A stretch of DNA of 64,000 nucleotides from Actinomyces sp. oral taxon 897. Lineage in GTDB: Bacteria > Actinomycetota > Actinomycetes > Actinomycetales > Actinomycetaceae. Location: the NCBI RefSeq assembly GCF_002999235.1, contig NZ_CP027236.1:868001-932000 (forward strand). The letters run 5' to 3'. Of the stretch, positions 23,661 through 32,720 are shown piece after piece (positions within the stretch are counted from its first letter, which is position 1; each line of letters opens with the position of its first letter). Under the pieces are notes generated by a model, which was not told where the DNA came from, did no database searches, and was given only the letters and a program-made list of their open reading frames with translations. The translations under genes and the position numbers were made by a program.

Positions 23661-24203
23661 TTAGCGCAGGGTGTCGGCCAGGTCGCCGATACGCCCCAGC
23701 AGCCCGGCCAGGAAGCGCGGGGAGTCGTCGGTGGAGAGCATCCTGGCCAGGGTCAGGGCCTCGTCCACGGCCACCGGGACGTCCACGTCGTCGTTGTAGA
23801 CGATCTCCCAGGTGGCGACCCGGGCGATGGCCCGGTCCACGGCCGGCATGCGCTCCAGGACCCAGCCCTGGGCGTAGGTCTCGATGGTCTCGTCCACGTC
23901 CACCAGGTGGTCGGCCACGCCGGCGAGGATCTGCCGGGTGTAGGCGGGGGCCTGGGTGTGGTTGGCGGAGAAGACGGCGCGCTCGGCGGCCAGGGCGCGC
24001 AGGCGCCCGGCCGGGCCCGCGTCGGCCTCCTGCCCGGGCTCCCCGGACAGGTCCTCGGCCTGGCCGCCCGCCAGCAGTCCCCGCTGGTCGGCCTCGAAGA
24101 GGACCTCGACGGCACGGCGCCGGGCCTTGGTCCGGGCCGTGACCGGGTGCTTGACGGGACGGGTGCCAGCCCGCGCGGGGCCGGTGGGCTGCTGGGAGGG
24201 CAT
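23661..24203 (-). CDS. nusB: Transcription antitermination factor NusB
   Basis: 180 residues. Binds boxA RNA with NusE(S10) for antitermination of rRNA operons. Starts with basic ARTKARRRAVEVLFEADQRG, and the core closes with VERMPAVDRAIARVATWEIV-like helices followed by VPVAVDEALTLARMLSTDD and SPRFLAGLLGRIGD. An acidic Gly/Glu insert (about 50-70) lengthens it against E. coli. Its ATG overlaps the efp stop as TAATG, so translation is coupled. Last gene of the alaS-to-nusB run. Confidence 0.95.
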   Translation of the reverse strand: MPSQQPTGPARAGTRPVKHPVTARTKARRRAVEVLFEADQRGLLAGGQAEDLSGEPGQEADAGPAGRLRALAAERAVFSANHTQAPAYTRQILAGVADHLVDVDETIETYAQGWVLERMPAVDRAIARVATWEIVYNDDVDVPVAVDEALTLARMLSTDDSPRFLAGLLGRIGDLADTLR

Positions 24204-24766
24204 TAGTCCGTGACGCGGGAGATGTAGGAGCCGGAGCGGGTGTCGACCTTGACCCGGTCCCCGGTGTTGAGGAACAGGGGGACCTGGATCTCGGCGCCGG
24301 TCTCCAGGGTGGCGGGCTTGGTACCGGCGTTGGAGCGGTCGCCCTGGAGGCCCGGCTCGGTGTGGGAGACGGTCAGCACGACGGCGGCCGGCAGCTCCAC
24401 GAACAGGACGGTCTCGTCGTGGAAGGCCACGATGACGTCCTGGTTCTCCAGCAGGAAGCGGGCGGCGTCGCCCACGGTGTCACCGGGGACGTAGATCTGG
24501 TCGTAGGACTTGACGTCCATGAACACGTAGTCGTTGCCGTCCTTGTACAGGTACTGCATGTCACGGCGGTCCACGGTGGCGGTCTCGACCTTGAGGCCGG
24601 CGTTGAAGGTCCTGTCCACGGTCTTGCCGCTCAGGACGTTCTTGATCTTGGTGCGCACGAAGGCGGGGCCCTTACCCGGCTTGACGTGCTGGAACTCAAC
24701 CACCTGCCACAACTGGCCCTCAAGGTTGAGAACCAGGCCGTTCCTCAGGTCGTTCGTCGTTGCCAC
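24203..24766 (-). CDS. efp: Translation elongation factor P
   Basis: 187 residues, the standard length. Relieves ribosome stalling on polyproline stretches, fitting a genome whose surface proteins are full of Pro-rich linkers. Starts [20 protein letters not shown]; the KOW-like first domain ends at [17 protein letters not shown], where the loop residue normally modified in some bacteria is Lys-Gly-Pro flanked. The C-terminal signature is [20 protein letters not shown]. The start is GTG at 24766 with GAGGAAA upstream; the longer open frame has no homology. Confidence 0.96.
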   Translation of the reverse strand: MATTNDLRNGLVLNLEGQLWQVVEFQHVKPGKGPAFVRTKIKNVLSGKTVDRTFNAGLKVETATVDRRDMQYLYKDGNDYVFMDVKSYDQIYVPGDTVGDAARFLLENQDVIVAFHDETVLFVELPAAVVLTVSHTEPGLQGDRSNAGTKPATLETGAEIQVPLFLNTGDRVKVDTRSGSYISRVTD

Positions 24767-24864
24767 GAGCGGTTTCCTCACTGTCGCGTTGCGTCTGGGA
24801 CGCGCTGATCCTACCGCGCCCGGGCCCGGGGCCCGGGTGGGCCAGGGGTGAGTGTGCTCCCACC

Positions 24865-25557
24865 TCACATCCCCGCGCAGGGGTGGCGGGCGCTCATTAC
24901 CTCGCGGGCGGCGCGCGCCCCGCGCAGGGCGGTGATGGTGGCCAGGCGCTCCTCGGCGTAGGGCAGGGAGACGGTGCGCAGGTAGTCCACCAGCACGTCC
25001 TGGCCCTGCTCCTCCAGGGCGGCGATGAGGCTGCGGATGTCGTCGGGGTGGCGGTTCTGGCTCATCTTGGCCTTGCCCCGCACCCGCTCCGTGTCCACGG
25101 ACACCACCACAATGGCCCGGGCCATGCGCTCGAGCTTGTCCTGCCCCACCGGCTCCAGGCAGTCCCCGTCACCCATGTGGTGGGTCAGGGCGCTGGCCGC
25201 CTGGAGGGCCGCCTGGGGGCTGGCGTCGACGTTGACGGCCCCGCTGACGTGCAGGGTGATGTAGTCCCAGGTGGGGACGTTGGGCTTGACCTTGTTGGTG
25301 GCGTACCAGTGCGGGGAGACGTAGGCGTCGGCCTCGTCGAGGATGACCAGGCCCGGGGCGGTGACGGGCGTGCGCGCCTGGGGGTTGTTGCGCACCAGGT
25401 GGGTGACCAGGCGCCCGCGCTCCTTGTCCAGGTAGAAGGGCACGAAGGTGGCCTCCGGGCCGAAGTCGTGGACGGTCACGAGGTTACCGGCGCGCGGGTG
25501 CTCCAGGAGGGTGCGGGCGTAGTCCTCGGGGAGCTCGAAGTGGCGGGGGACGTACAT
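24865..25557 (-). CDS. PaiB-like FMN-binding split-barrel protein
   Basis: 230 residues. Resembles the FMN-binding negative regulator PaiB family: [20 protein letters not shown], then [50 protein letters not shown] and [13 protein letters not shown], and the C-terminal [15 protein letters not shown]. The role is unknown; family members bind flavin and are linked to sporulation control in Bacillus. AAGGAGG precedes the ATG, which overlaps the stop of the shikimate-kinase-like gene (25557-25559). A PaiB-like gene between aroB and efp is unusual. Confidence 0.8.
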   Translation of the reverse strand: MYVPRHFELPEDYARTLLEHPRAGNLVTVHDFGPEATFVPFYLDKERGRLVTHLVRNNPQARTPVTAPGLVILDEADAYVSPHWYATNKVKPNVPTWDYITLHVSGAVNVDASPQAALQAASALTHHMGDGDCLEPVGQDKLERMARAIVVVSVDTERVRGKAKMSQNRHPDDIRSLIAALEEQGQDVLVDYLRTVSLPYAEERLATITALRGARAAREVMSARHPCAGM

Positions 25558-26237
25558 CAGGGCTGCCTCCTTAGGACGACCTTCTCGCGGACCAGCTGGG
25601 CGGTGCGGCTGGCCGACAGCCCGGTGGTGTCCACCATGGCATCGGCCAGGTCGCGGCACAAGGCCTCGCGCTGACGCAGGAGGGTGACGAAGGTCCTATG
25701 CACCGGCCCCAGGGCCACCGAGCGCGGGGCGTCGAGGCCGTTACGGCGTGCCAGGGACCGCGCCTGCGCGGTCAGGGCGACCACCGTCCCGCCCCGGGCG
25801 CGCAGGGCGTCGAGCGCCCGGAGCACCGCGGGGCTGGTCAGGCAGCCTGAGCCCAGGGCCAGGGCGTCACCGGGGCGCGCGCCCTCCAGGAGCTCGACGG
25901 CGGCCCGGGCCTCGGCCTGCCGGTAGACCTCCTCGGCCACGACCACGTGGGCCAGGGCGGGGTCCACCGCGAGCCTGGCGGCGGTGACGGCCTCCAGGTC
26001 GCGGCAGCGGGCCCCGGGCGCGACGAGCTCGGCGGCCACGGACCGGCACCCGGCCCCCGGCGGCCCAATGAGGACGAGCGCGCCCCGGATCCCGGAGCCC
26101 CGGGGCACGTCCTGGGGCGCCTCCCCGGGCGCCTCTCCGGGCACGTCCTGGGGCGCCTCCCGGTCCCCGGCGCCTCCCCTCCCCCCGCCCCTCCTGGCGC
26201 CGGTCGGGGCGGTAAGGTCGCCGGTCGGGTCGCTCAC
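25557..26237 (-). CDS. Shikimate-kinase-like protein with a broken P-loop
   Basis: 226 residues. Residues 1-50 are a Gly/Pro/Asp-rich leader (GEAPGEAPQDVP). The fold then starts ALVLIGPPGAGCRSVAAELV, where a true shikimate kinase has GxxGxGKS/T: here the catalytic lysine position is Cys and the next is Arg. Later segments still look like the kinase family (CRDLEAVTAARL for the DxD region, LALGSGCLTSPAVLRAL for the GGG-type loop, TARGG-like helix and TVVALTAQARSLARRN). ATP phosphoryl transfer is therefore unlikely. It follows the aroK-aroB fusion by a 4-nt overlap, so it may be an inactive paralogue kept as a partner or regulator. Confidence 0.7.
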   Translation of the reverse strand: MSDPTGDLTAPTGARRGGGRGGAGDREAPQDVPGEAPGEAPQDVPRGSGIRGALVLIGPPGAGCRSVAAELVAPGARCRDLEAVTAARLAVDPALAHVVVAEEVYRQAEARAAVELLEGARPGDALALGSGCLTSPAVLRALDALRARGGTVVALTAQARSLARRNGLDAPRSVALGPVHRTFVTLLRQREALCRDLADAMVDTTGLSASRTAQLVREKVVLRRQP

Positions 26238-28246
26238 GGCCTGCTCACGGCCTCGTGGGCGGCCCGCAGCAGCTCCTCCCCGGGGGCGTCCAGGCGCACG
26301 GGGCGGGCCACGGCGTCAAGCAGGACCAGGCGCAGACGCCCGGAGCGGACCTTCTTATCGCTCATCATGGCGGCGTGGAGCTCCTCCCAGCACCCGGCCC
26401 CCTGCGGGAAGGACACCGGCAGGCCCACGGCCACCATGGCCCGGCGGTGCAGGTCCAGGGCGGCGGCGTCCAGGCGGCCCAGGCGGTGGGAGACCTCGGC
26501 GGCGTAGACGCAGCCCACGGCCACGGCCTCACCGTGGCGCCACCGGTAGCCGGTGACCTTCTCCACGGCGTGGGCGTAGGTGTGCCCGTAGTTGAGGATC
26601 TCCCGCAGCCCGGACTCGGTCAGGTCCCGGCCCACCACGGCCGCCTTGACGGCCACCGCCCGGGCCACGAGCTCGGCCAGGGCCGGCGAGCCCGCGGCCA
26701 GGACGTCGGGGTCGGCCAGGACCTGCTCCAGGACGACGGGGTCGGCTATGAGGCCGCACTTGACGACCTCCCCCGCCCCGGCGCGCAGCTCGGGCAGGGG
26801 CAGGGTGTCCAGGGTGGCCAGGTCGCACACCACGCCGGCGGGCGGGTGGAAGGCCCCCACGAGGTTCTTGCCCGCGGCGGTGTCGATACCGGTCTTGCCC
26901 CCGACGGCGGCGTCGACCATGGCCAGCAGGGTGGTGGGCACCTGGACCACGGGCACGCCCCGCAGCCAGGTGGCCGCGGCCAGGCCCGCCAGGTCCGTGG
27001 TCGCCCCCCCGCCCAGGCCGACGACGCAGCCGTCGCGCCCCATGCGGAAGCGGCCCAGGGCCTCCCAGACCTCCTCCAGGACGCCCACGGTCTTGCAGGC
27101 CTCCCCGGCGGGGACCTCAATGCGGGTGGCGCGCAGCCCGAGCCCCTCCAGGAGGGCCTCGTGGTGCTCGGCGGCCCCACGCAGCACCGGGGGGTGGACG
27201 ACGGCCACGCCCCCGGCCCCGCCCCCCCGGGCGCGCGTGACCGCGCAGGTGACCTGGGCGCCCAGGTCGCGGCCAATGAGGACCTCGTAGGGCCGGGCCC
27301 CCCCGACCGGGAGGCGCACGGTCTGCCCGCCCCGCAGCCGGTCGAGCTCCCGGGGGTGGTCATCCAGGGTGGGGACGCGGTCGGTCCCGGGCCCGGCGGG
27401 CGGCACGGCGGCTGGCCGGGCGGCCGGGCTGGTGGGCGGTCGGGCAGCCGGCCGGGCGACCGGGGACAAGGCGGACGGGCGAGCAGCCGGACGGGCAGGC
27501 GGGGACGTGACCGGGGACGGGGTGGCCGGCGCACCCGACGGGGGCCGGAGGGTCCCGGGCCCGGCGGGCGAGGGCCGCGTGCGGCCCGTGGCCACGGCCA
27601 GGGCGCTGGCCGCCCGCCCGGGCTCGGCCCCCAGGGTGACCAGGACCAGGGCGGCGACCTGCTCGGGGCTCAGGCCGTCGGTGGGGACCGTGTGGGTGGC
27701 CACGGCGGCGTACAGGGGGGCGCGCTGCCGGTAGAGGGTCTCCATGCGCGCCAGGACCCCGGCGGCGGTGTCCTGCGCCCCCTGGCTGGCGGCCTCGGCG
27801 GTGTCGGAGTCGGCCCCGGCGCAGCGGCCCGCCATGAGAGGCCGGCCGCTACCGTCACCCACGTGGCGGGCGGCGGTGGCGGGCGCGGCCAGGAGGTAGA
27901 CGACCGTGCGCCCGGCCAGCAGGGCCCGGTTGGCCGGGCGCAGGACGGCGCCGCCCCCCAGCGCCAGCACGCCCTGGGCGTGCTGAGGGGAGGTCAGGAC
28001 GGCACGCATGGCCTGCTCCTCGCGGTCCCTGAAGCCCTCCTCCCCCTCGGCGTCAAAGATCTGGGGGATCGTCAGGCGCGCCCGGCGCCGGATCTCGGCG
28101 TCGGTGTCAGTGACCTGCACCCCCAGGGCCGTGGCCAGGAGGCGTGCCACCGTGGTCTTCCCGGCCCCGGGCAGGCCCACCAGGACCAGCGGCAGGTGCT
28201 CGGCGGCGACGCTCACGCGGGGCTTGCGGTAGGGGTAGCGGCTCAT
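26234..28246 (-). CDS. aroKB: Shikimate kinase-3-dehydroquinate synthase fusion (AroK-AroB)
   Basis: 670 residues. Two steps of the shikimate pathway in one chain. Residues 18-210: shikimate kinase with intact Walker A VGLPGAGKTTVARLLA, DTDAEIRRRARLTI for shikimate binding, GFRDREEQAM and LALGGGAVLRP. Residues 215-290: a long Pro/Ala/Ser/Arg linker (PAARPSALSPVARPAARP). Residues 300-670: DHQ synthase with VGLGGGATTDLAGLAAATW, VPTTLLAMVDAAVGGKTGID, NLVGAFHPP and the metal-ligand region ILNYGHTYAHAVE and HGEAVAVGCVYAAE. Shine-Dalgarno AAGGAG before the ATG. Neighbour of aroC and of a second, degenerate kinase. Confidence 0.93.
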   Translation of the reverse strand: MSRYPYRKPRVSVAAEHLPLVLVGLPGAGKTTVARLLATALGVQVTDTDAEIRRRARLTIPQIFDAEGEEGFRDREEQAMRAVLTSPQHAQGVLALGGGAVLRPANRALLAGRTVVYLLAAPATAARHVGDGSGRPLMAGRCAGADSDTAEAASQGAQDTAAGVLARMETLYRQRAPLYAAVATHTVPTDGLSPEQVAALVLVTLGAEPGRAASALAVATGRTRPSPAGPGTLRPPSGAPATPSPVTSPPARPAARPSALSPVARPAARPPTSPAARPAAVPPAGPGTDRVPTLDDHPRELDRLRGGQTVRLPVGGARPYEVLIGRDLGAQVTCAVTRARGGGAGGVAVVHPPVLRGAAEHHEALLEGLGLRATRIEVPAGEACKTVGVLEEVWEALGRFRMGRDGCVVGLGGGATTDLAGLAAATWLRGVPVVQVPTTLLAMVDAAVGGKTGIDTAAGKNLVGAFHPPAGVVCDLATLDTLPLPELRAGAGEVVKCGLIADPVVLEQVLADPDVLAAGSPALAELVARAVAVKAAVVGRDLTESGLREILNYGHTYAHAVEKVTGYRWRHGEAVAVGCVYAAEVSHRLGRLDAAALDLHRRAMVAVGLPVSFPQGAGCWEELHAAMMSDKKVRSGRLRLVLLDAVARPVRLDAPGEELLRAAHEAVSRP

Positions 28247-28282
28247 GGTGCTCCTTAGCGGTGGGACCCGGCGGGGGGCGGC

Positions 28283-29509
28283 TCAGGCGTCCCAGCTGGT
28301 GCGCCGGGCGCAGTGCTCCAGGTAGGAGCGCAGGTTGCGGCGGGCCTCGCCCAGGCTGTCCCCGCCGGTCTTGTCCATGAGGGCGTCGGCCAGGACCAGG
28401 GCGGTCATGGCCTGCACGATCACCGACCCGGGGACGACGGCGGTGGTGTCGGAGCGCTGGTGGACCGCGGTGGCCGGCCGGCCGGTGGCCAGGTCCACGG
28501 TGCGCAGGGCGCGGGGCACGGTGGAGATGGGCTTGTAGGCCACCCGCACGCGCACGTCGGCGCCGTTGGACATGCCGCCCTCGATGCCGCCCGCGTGGTT
28601 GGCGGCCCGCTGCACGGTGCCGGGACCCAGGTGGAGGATCTCGTCGTGGGCGACGCTGCCGCGCAGCCCCGCCTGCGCGAAGCCGTCGCCGATCTCCACG
28701 CCCTTGACGGCCTGGACGCCCATGAGGGCGGCGGCCAGGCGGGCGTCCAGGCGCCGGTCGGCGGAGGCGTAGGTGCCCAGGCCCACCGGGACGCCGGTGG
28801 CGATGACCTCCACGACGCCGCCCAGGGTGTCCCCGTCCTTCCTGGCGGCGTCGATCTGGGCGACCATGGCGGCGCTGGTGGCGGGGTCGGTGCAGCGTAC
28901 CGGGTCGGCGTCGAGCCTGTCGGTGTCGGCGGGCACGGGGGCCGGGACGTGCGGCGGGAGGGTGACGGTGCCGACCTGGACCACGTGGGAGACCAGGGCG
29001 ATCCCGGCGACCTGGTCCAGCAGGGCCTCGGCGACGGCGCCCAGGGCCACCCGGGCGGCGGTCTCCCGGGCGGAGGCCCGCTCCAGGACCTCACGGGCGT
29101 CGGGCAGGTCGTACTTCAGGACGCCGGCGAGGTCGGCGTGCCCGGGGCGGGGCCTGGTCAGGGGCCGGTTGCGGGCGACCTCGCGCGCCTCCCCCCTGCC
29201 GGCGTCGCGGGCCAGGACCGCGGGGTCCACCGGGTCCACGCTCATGACGTCCACCCACTTGGGCCACTCGGAGTTGCCAATGACCATGGCCAGGGGGCTG
29301 CCGATGGTGCGCCCGTGACGCAGGCCGGACAGGATGGTCAGCTCGTCGCGCTCAAAGCCCTGGCGGGCCCCCCGGCCGTGCCCCAGGCGCCGTCGGGCCA
29401 GGGCGGTGCGCACCGTCTCGGTGGTGAGCGACACGCCCGCGGGCAGTCCCTCCATGACGGCGGTCAGGGCCTGGCCGTGGGACTCCCCGGCAGTCATCCA
29501 TCGCAGCAT
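28283..29509 (-). CDS. aroC: Chorismate synthase
   Basis: 408 residues. Turns EPSP into chorismate using reduced FMN; the last shikimate-pathway step. Family signatures: [20 protein letters not shown] at the N-terminus, [55 protein letters not shown] and [17 protein letters not shown]. Minus-strand GATGAT ends 6 nt before the ATG with no Shine-Dalgarno, so it is probably leaderless and can be made independently of aroE. aroKB follows after 36 nt. Confidence 0.97.
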   Translation of the reverse strand: MLRWMTAGESHGQALTAVMEGLPAGVSLTTETVRTALARRRLGHGRGARQGFERDELTILSGLRHGRTIGSPLAMVIGNSEWPKWVDVMSVDPVDPAVLARDAGRGEAREVARNRPLTRPRPGHADLAGVLKYDLPDAREVLERASARETAARVALGAVAEALLDQVAGIALVSHVVQVGTVTLPPHVPAPVPADTDRLDADPVRCTDPATSAAMVAQIDAARKDGDTLGGVVEVIATGVPVGLGTYASADRRLDARLAAALMGVQAVKGVEIGDGFAQAGLRGSVAHDEILHLGPGTVQRAANHAGGIEGGMSNGADVRVRVAYKPISTVPRALRTVDLATGRPATAVHQRSDTTAVVPGSVIVQAMTALVLADALMDKTGGDSLGEARRNLRSYLEHCARRTSWDA

Positions 29510-29546
29510 GGGACGATCATCCCATACCCGGGGTGCCCGTCACGGC

Positions 29547-30548
29547 CTAGGCGTCCGGCCCGGCCACGTCGGCGGCCACCTCGGCACCCCGGCCCTCCCC
29601 CAGGGCGTGGAGCAGCGCGGCGCGCATGGGCCCCAGCCGGGGGGTCCGTCCGGTCATGAGCTGGACCTGGGGCGCGGCCTGGTGCAGGAGCATGAGCCAG
29701 CCCGGGGCCACGACCCCACCCCCGGCCTGCCAGGTGGCGGCCAGGGCCGTGGGCCAGGGGGCGTAGACCACGTCGAGCAGGGCCCCTGGACGCGGTCTGC
29801 CGCCCAGGGCCCGCGCCAGGGGGGCACCCAGGGTGTCGGCGGCGTGGGCGGGCAGGGTGGAGACCACCAGGTCGGCCGCCGCCAGCTCGTGGGCCACCGC
29901 GGCGTCGGAGGCCGGCTCCCCCGGGGACCAGGTGAGGGTGCGGATCCCCAGGCCCATGCGGTGGGCGGCCGCCGCGGCGCGCCCGGGGCCGGCGTGACGG
30001 CGTGCCGCCACCAGGACGTTCGTGGCCCCCAGCTCGGTCAGCGCGGCCAGGGTGGAGGAGGCGGTGGCCCCCGAGCCCAGGACCACGGCCCGCGGGCCGG
30101 GGGCGGTCCCCTGGTGGGCCAGGACCTCCCGCAGGGCCCCGACGATCCCGGCGACGTCGGTGTTCACCCCCGTCAGGAGGGCCCGTCCGCCCCCGTGGCG
30201 CTGGGCCACCACCGTGTTGACCGCCCCCACGGCCCGGGCCAGCGGATCCACCGCGTCCAGCAGGCCCGTGACCGCCTGCTTGTGGGGCATGGTGACCGAC
30301 AGGCCCTCCCACACCGGCCCGCCCCGGGCGGGGGCCGCGACCTGGGCCAGCAGGTCGGCCAGCTGGTCGGGGGCGAGGAGGCGGGCCGTGTAGGACCAGG
30401 TGCTCAGGCCCAGGTCGGCGTAGGCGGCGCGGTGCAGGACCGGTGACAGGGAGTGGGCCACCGGGGAGCCGATGACGGCGGCCCGGTGCCCGGTGCGGTC
30501 GGCCGACGCCCCGGCCGCCTCCTGCCCCCGGCGGGCCTCAGCCGTCAC
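29547..30548 (-). CDS. aroE: Shikimate dehydrogenase
   Basis: 333 residues. Reduces 3-dehydroshikimate with NADPH. The substrate loop is AAVIGSPVAHSLSPVLHRAAY (around residue 23), the catalytic lysine is in SVTMPHKQAV, the NADP Rossmann loop in AVVLGSGATASSTLAAL and the late conserved PGWLMLLHQAAPQ. Slightly longer than E. coli AroE owing to a charged N-terminus. The start is GTG at 30548, overlapping the mltG stop by 11 nt; no clear ribosome site is seen, so a shorter N-terminus is possible. Confidence 0.92.
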   Translation of the reverse strand: MTAEARRGQEAAGASADRTGHRAAVIGSPVAHSLSPVLHRAAYADLGLSTWSYTARLLAPDQLADLLAQVAAPARGGPVWEGLSVTMPHKQAVTGLLDAVDPLARAVGAVNTVVAQRHGGGRALLTGVNTDVAGIVGALREVLAHQGTAPGPRAVVLGSGATASSTLAALTELGATNVLVAARRHAGPGRAAAAAHRMGLGIRTLTWSPGEPASDAAVAHELAAADLVVSTLPAHAADTLGAPLARALGGRPRPGALLDVVYAPWPTALAATWQAGGGVVAPGWLMLLHQAAPQVQLMTGRTPRLGPMRAALLHALGEGRGAEVAADVAGPDA

Positions 30549-32238
30549 CGTCGGAGTCCTGGCTGGGGGGCGGTGTGCCCTGGCCGCTGCCGCACATGTC
30601 CTTGTGGGCCTCGCAGTACTCGTCGAGCTTCTTGCTGTTGGCGACCTGCTCGTCGTAGGTCGCGGCGAACAGGGTCTTGCCGGTGCCCAGGTCCACGGTC
30701 ACGAAGTACAGCCAGGGGCCCTCCTGCGGGTTGAGGACCGCGCTAATGGCCTTCTCCCCGGGGCTGCCGATCGGGCTGGGGGGCAGGCCGGCGTACACGT
30801 GGGTGTTGTAGGCGTTGGAGGGGTCCTCGATCTCCGCCTTGGTGGGGATGCCCCCGGTGCGTCCCAGCCCGTACAGGGTGGTGGAGTCCATCTGCAGCTT
30901 GCCCATGGTCTCCCCCCCGGTGTCGGCCAGGCGGTTCTCGATCACCCGGGCGACCTGGCTGTAGTAGTCGGAGGAGGAGACCTCCCGCTCCACGATGGAG
31001 GCCTTGGTGAGCACCGTCTGGTAGGACTCCGCCGGGACGTGGAGGGCGTTGAGGCGTGACACCGTGGTGGAGACCATGGACTTGACCAGCTCGGTGGCGG
31101 TGGCGTCCGCGGTGACGTCGTAGGTGGAGGGGGCCAGCCAGCCCTCCACGTTGCCGCCCGCCACGGCAGGCAGGCCAATGGCCGCGGTGTCGGCGAAGGC
31201 CTCCTCCACCTGGGCGTCGGTGAAGCCGCCCACCCGCATGAGGCTCTCCTTGACCTGGCGCTTGGTGGCCCCCTCGGTGACGGTCAGGGTGTGGTCCTTG
31301 CGCGAGGCGGGGTCGAGCAGGCTCGCCACCGCGTAGGCCGCGGACATGCCCCTCCTGAGCGTGTAGGTGCCCGACTGGATCCCGGAGGCGTTGGAGTTGG
31401 CGTTGTAGGCCTTGACGAAGGCGCCGACCGAGGCGACCACCCCGGCCTCCTTGAGGATACTGCCGATCTGGCTGCCCCCGGCCCCGGCGGGGAGGGTGAC
31501 GACCACCTTGTCGGCGCTGTCGCCCGCGCCCTCGTAGTCGCTCATGTCCTCCTGGGGGATGGTGTCGTGCAGGAAGTTGAAGGCCTGGTACCCGGCCACG
31601 CTGACCACGCTCAGGACGAGGACCAGCACCATGACGCTGACCAGGCGACGGCGCAGGCGCTTCTTGCGCCGGGCCCGCTCCTGGGCCTGGCGCTGCTCCC
31701 GCAGGCGGCGCGTGCGGGCCCCCTCGACCCGCGTCCTGGGGCGGGGCGGCGGCTCGGAGGCGAACAGGTCCGAGGCGGGGTCCTCGGCGACCTCCCGGCC
31801 GGTGGCGGCCTCGGCCTCCTGACGCTCCTGAAGACGCCGGGCCCGCCGGCTGGTAGCGGGCCGGTCCCCCGCCGGGGGCAGGCCCGAGGCGGGGGTGCCG
31901 GTGGTCTCCTGGCCGGTGGCGGCCTCCTGCTCCTGACGCTCCTGAAGACGCCGGGCCCGCCGGCCGGTGGCGGGCCGGTCCCCCGCCGGGGCAGGGGCCG
32001 GGCTGGCGGGGGTGCGCGGCGGGCGCTGCTCCCCCACCGGGGTGGAGGGCTCGTCGGTGTGGTGGGTACGCCGCTGGTGGCGGTCCCCCGCCGGGGCGGA
32101 GGACCTCCCGGAGGCGCGACGACCGGAGACCTCCTCGTGATGTTGATCACGACGGCGTTCTGCGCGGCTCCGTCGCCGTCGCTTCACGTCCTGGCCATGC
32201 GGGTTCACGATCTCGTTGAAGAAATCGTCGTTGCTCAC
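30538..32238 (-). CDS. mltG: Endolytic murein transglycosylase MltG
   Basis: 566 residues. Cleaves nascent glycan strands in peptidoglycan to set chain length. Residues 1-205 are a charged, Arg/Pro/Glu-rich cytoplasmic head containing a 38-residue duplication (AGDRPATGRRARRLQERQ, then AGDRPATSRRARRLQERQ). One membrane helix follows (RLVSVMVLVLVLSVVSVAGY, about 207-226), then the LysM-like region and YceG catalytic domain: VEGWLAPSTYDV with the predicted catalytic Glu, LTKASIVEREV and YNTHVYAGLPPSPIGSPG. Order alaS-ruvX-mltG-aroE is typical of actinobacteria. Overlaps ruvX by an ATGA. Confidence 0.95.
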   Translation of the reverse strand: MSNDDFFNEIVNPHGQDVKRRRRSRAERRRDQHHEEVSGRRASGRSSAPAGDRHQRRTHHTDEPSTPVGEQRPPRTPASPAPAPAGDRPATGRRARRLQERQEQEAATGQETTGTPASGLPPAGDRPATSRRARRLQERQEAEAATGREVAEDPASDLFASEPPPRPRTRVEGARTRRLREQRQAQERARRKKRLRRRLVSVMVLVLVLSVVSVAGYQAFNFLHDTIPQEDMSDYEGAGDSADKVVVTLPAGAGGSQIGSILKEAGVVASVGAFVKAYNANSNASGIQSGTYTLRRGMSAAYAVASLLDPASRKDHTLTVTEGATKRQVKESLMRVGGFTDAQVEEAFADTAAIGLPAVAGGNVEGWLAPSTYDVTADATATELVKSMVSTTVSRLNALHVPAESYQTVLTKASIVEREVSSSDYYSQVARVIENRLADTGGETMGKLQMDSTTLYGLGRTGGIPTKAEIEDPSNAYNTHVYAGLPPSPIGSPGEKAISAVLNPQEGPWLYFVTVDLGTGKTLFAATYDEQVANSKKLDEYCEAHKDMCGSGQGTPPPSQDSDGDG

Positions 32239-32711
32239 GGTCTGACTCCCGGGGTCGGCGGGACAAGCTCACCGGTGGGTGCGCCTGTGTTTCTCTCAGC
32301 CTCAAGGGCCTGGTTCAGGATGACGACAGCGGCCGCCTGGTCGACGACCTGGCGGAAGCTCCTCTCGTGACGACCCGACTCGTGCAGGACCTGGTGGGCG
32401 GTGACGGTCGAGAGCCGCTCGTCTACCAGCCGTACGGGAACGGGGGGGATGAGACCAGCTAGTCTACGCGCCCAGCGCCTGGCGTCCTTGGTGGAGGAGG
32501 TGCTGCGTCCCCGCAGGCTCACGGGCAGGCCCACGACCACCTCGACGGCGGCGTACTGGGCGACGATGTCCGCCGCCTCCTCCAGGTCCGCGCCGTAGCG
32601 GTCGCGCCTGAGGGTCAGGACGGGCACGGCCAGTATCGCCTCGGCGTCGCAGCGTGCCACGCCAATGCGTACCCTGCCCACGTCGAAGGCGATCCTGACC
32701 CCCCTGCGCAT
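32235..32711 (-). CDS. ruvX: RuvX/YqgF-family Holliday-junction-resolvase-like nuclease
   Basis: 158 residues. RNase H-fold protein thought to process 16S rRNA or resolve Holliday junctions. First acidic residue in RIAFDVGRVRIGVARCD, the VVVGLPVSLRGR strand in the middle, VRLVDERLSTVTAHQVL and the final acidic site in RQVVDQAAAVVILNQAL. The terminal 20 residues are a short Pro/Thr tail. Lies directly after alaS (9 nt) and overlaps mltG, the usual conserved trio. Confidence 0.92.
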   Translation of the reverse strand: MRRGVRIAFDVGRVRIGVARCDAEAILAVPVLTLRRDRYGADLEEAADIVAQYAAVEVVVGLPVSLRGRSTSSTKDARRWARRLAGLIPPVPVRLVDERLSTVTAHQVLHESGRHERSFRQVVDQAAAVVILNQALEAERNTGAPTGELVPPTPGVRP

Positions 32712-32720
32712 ACCGGCCCC

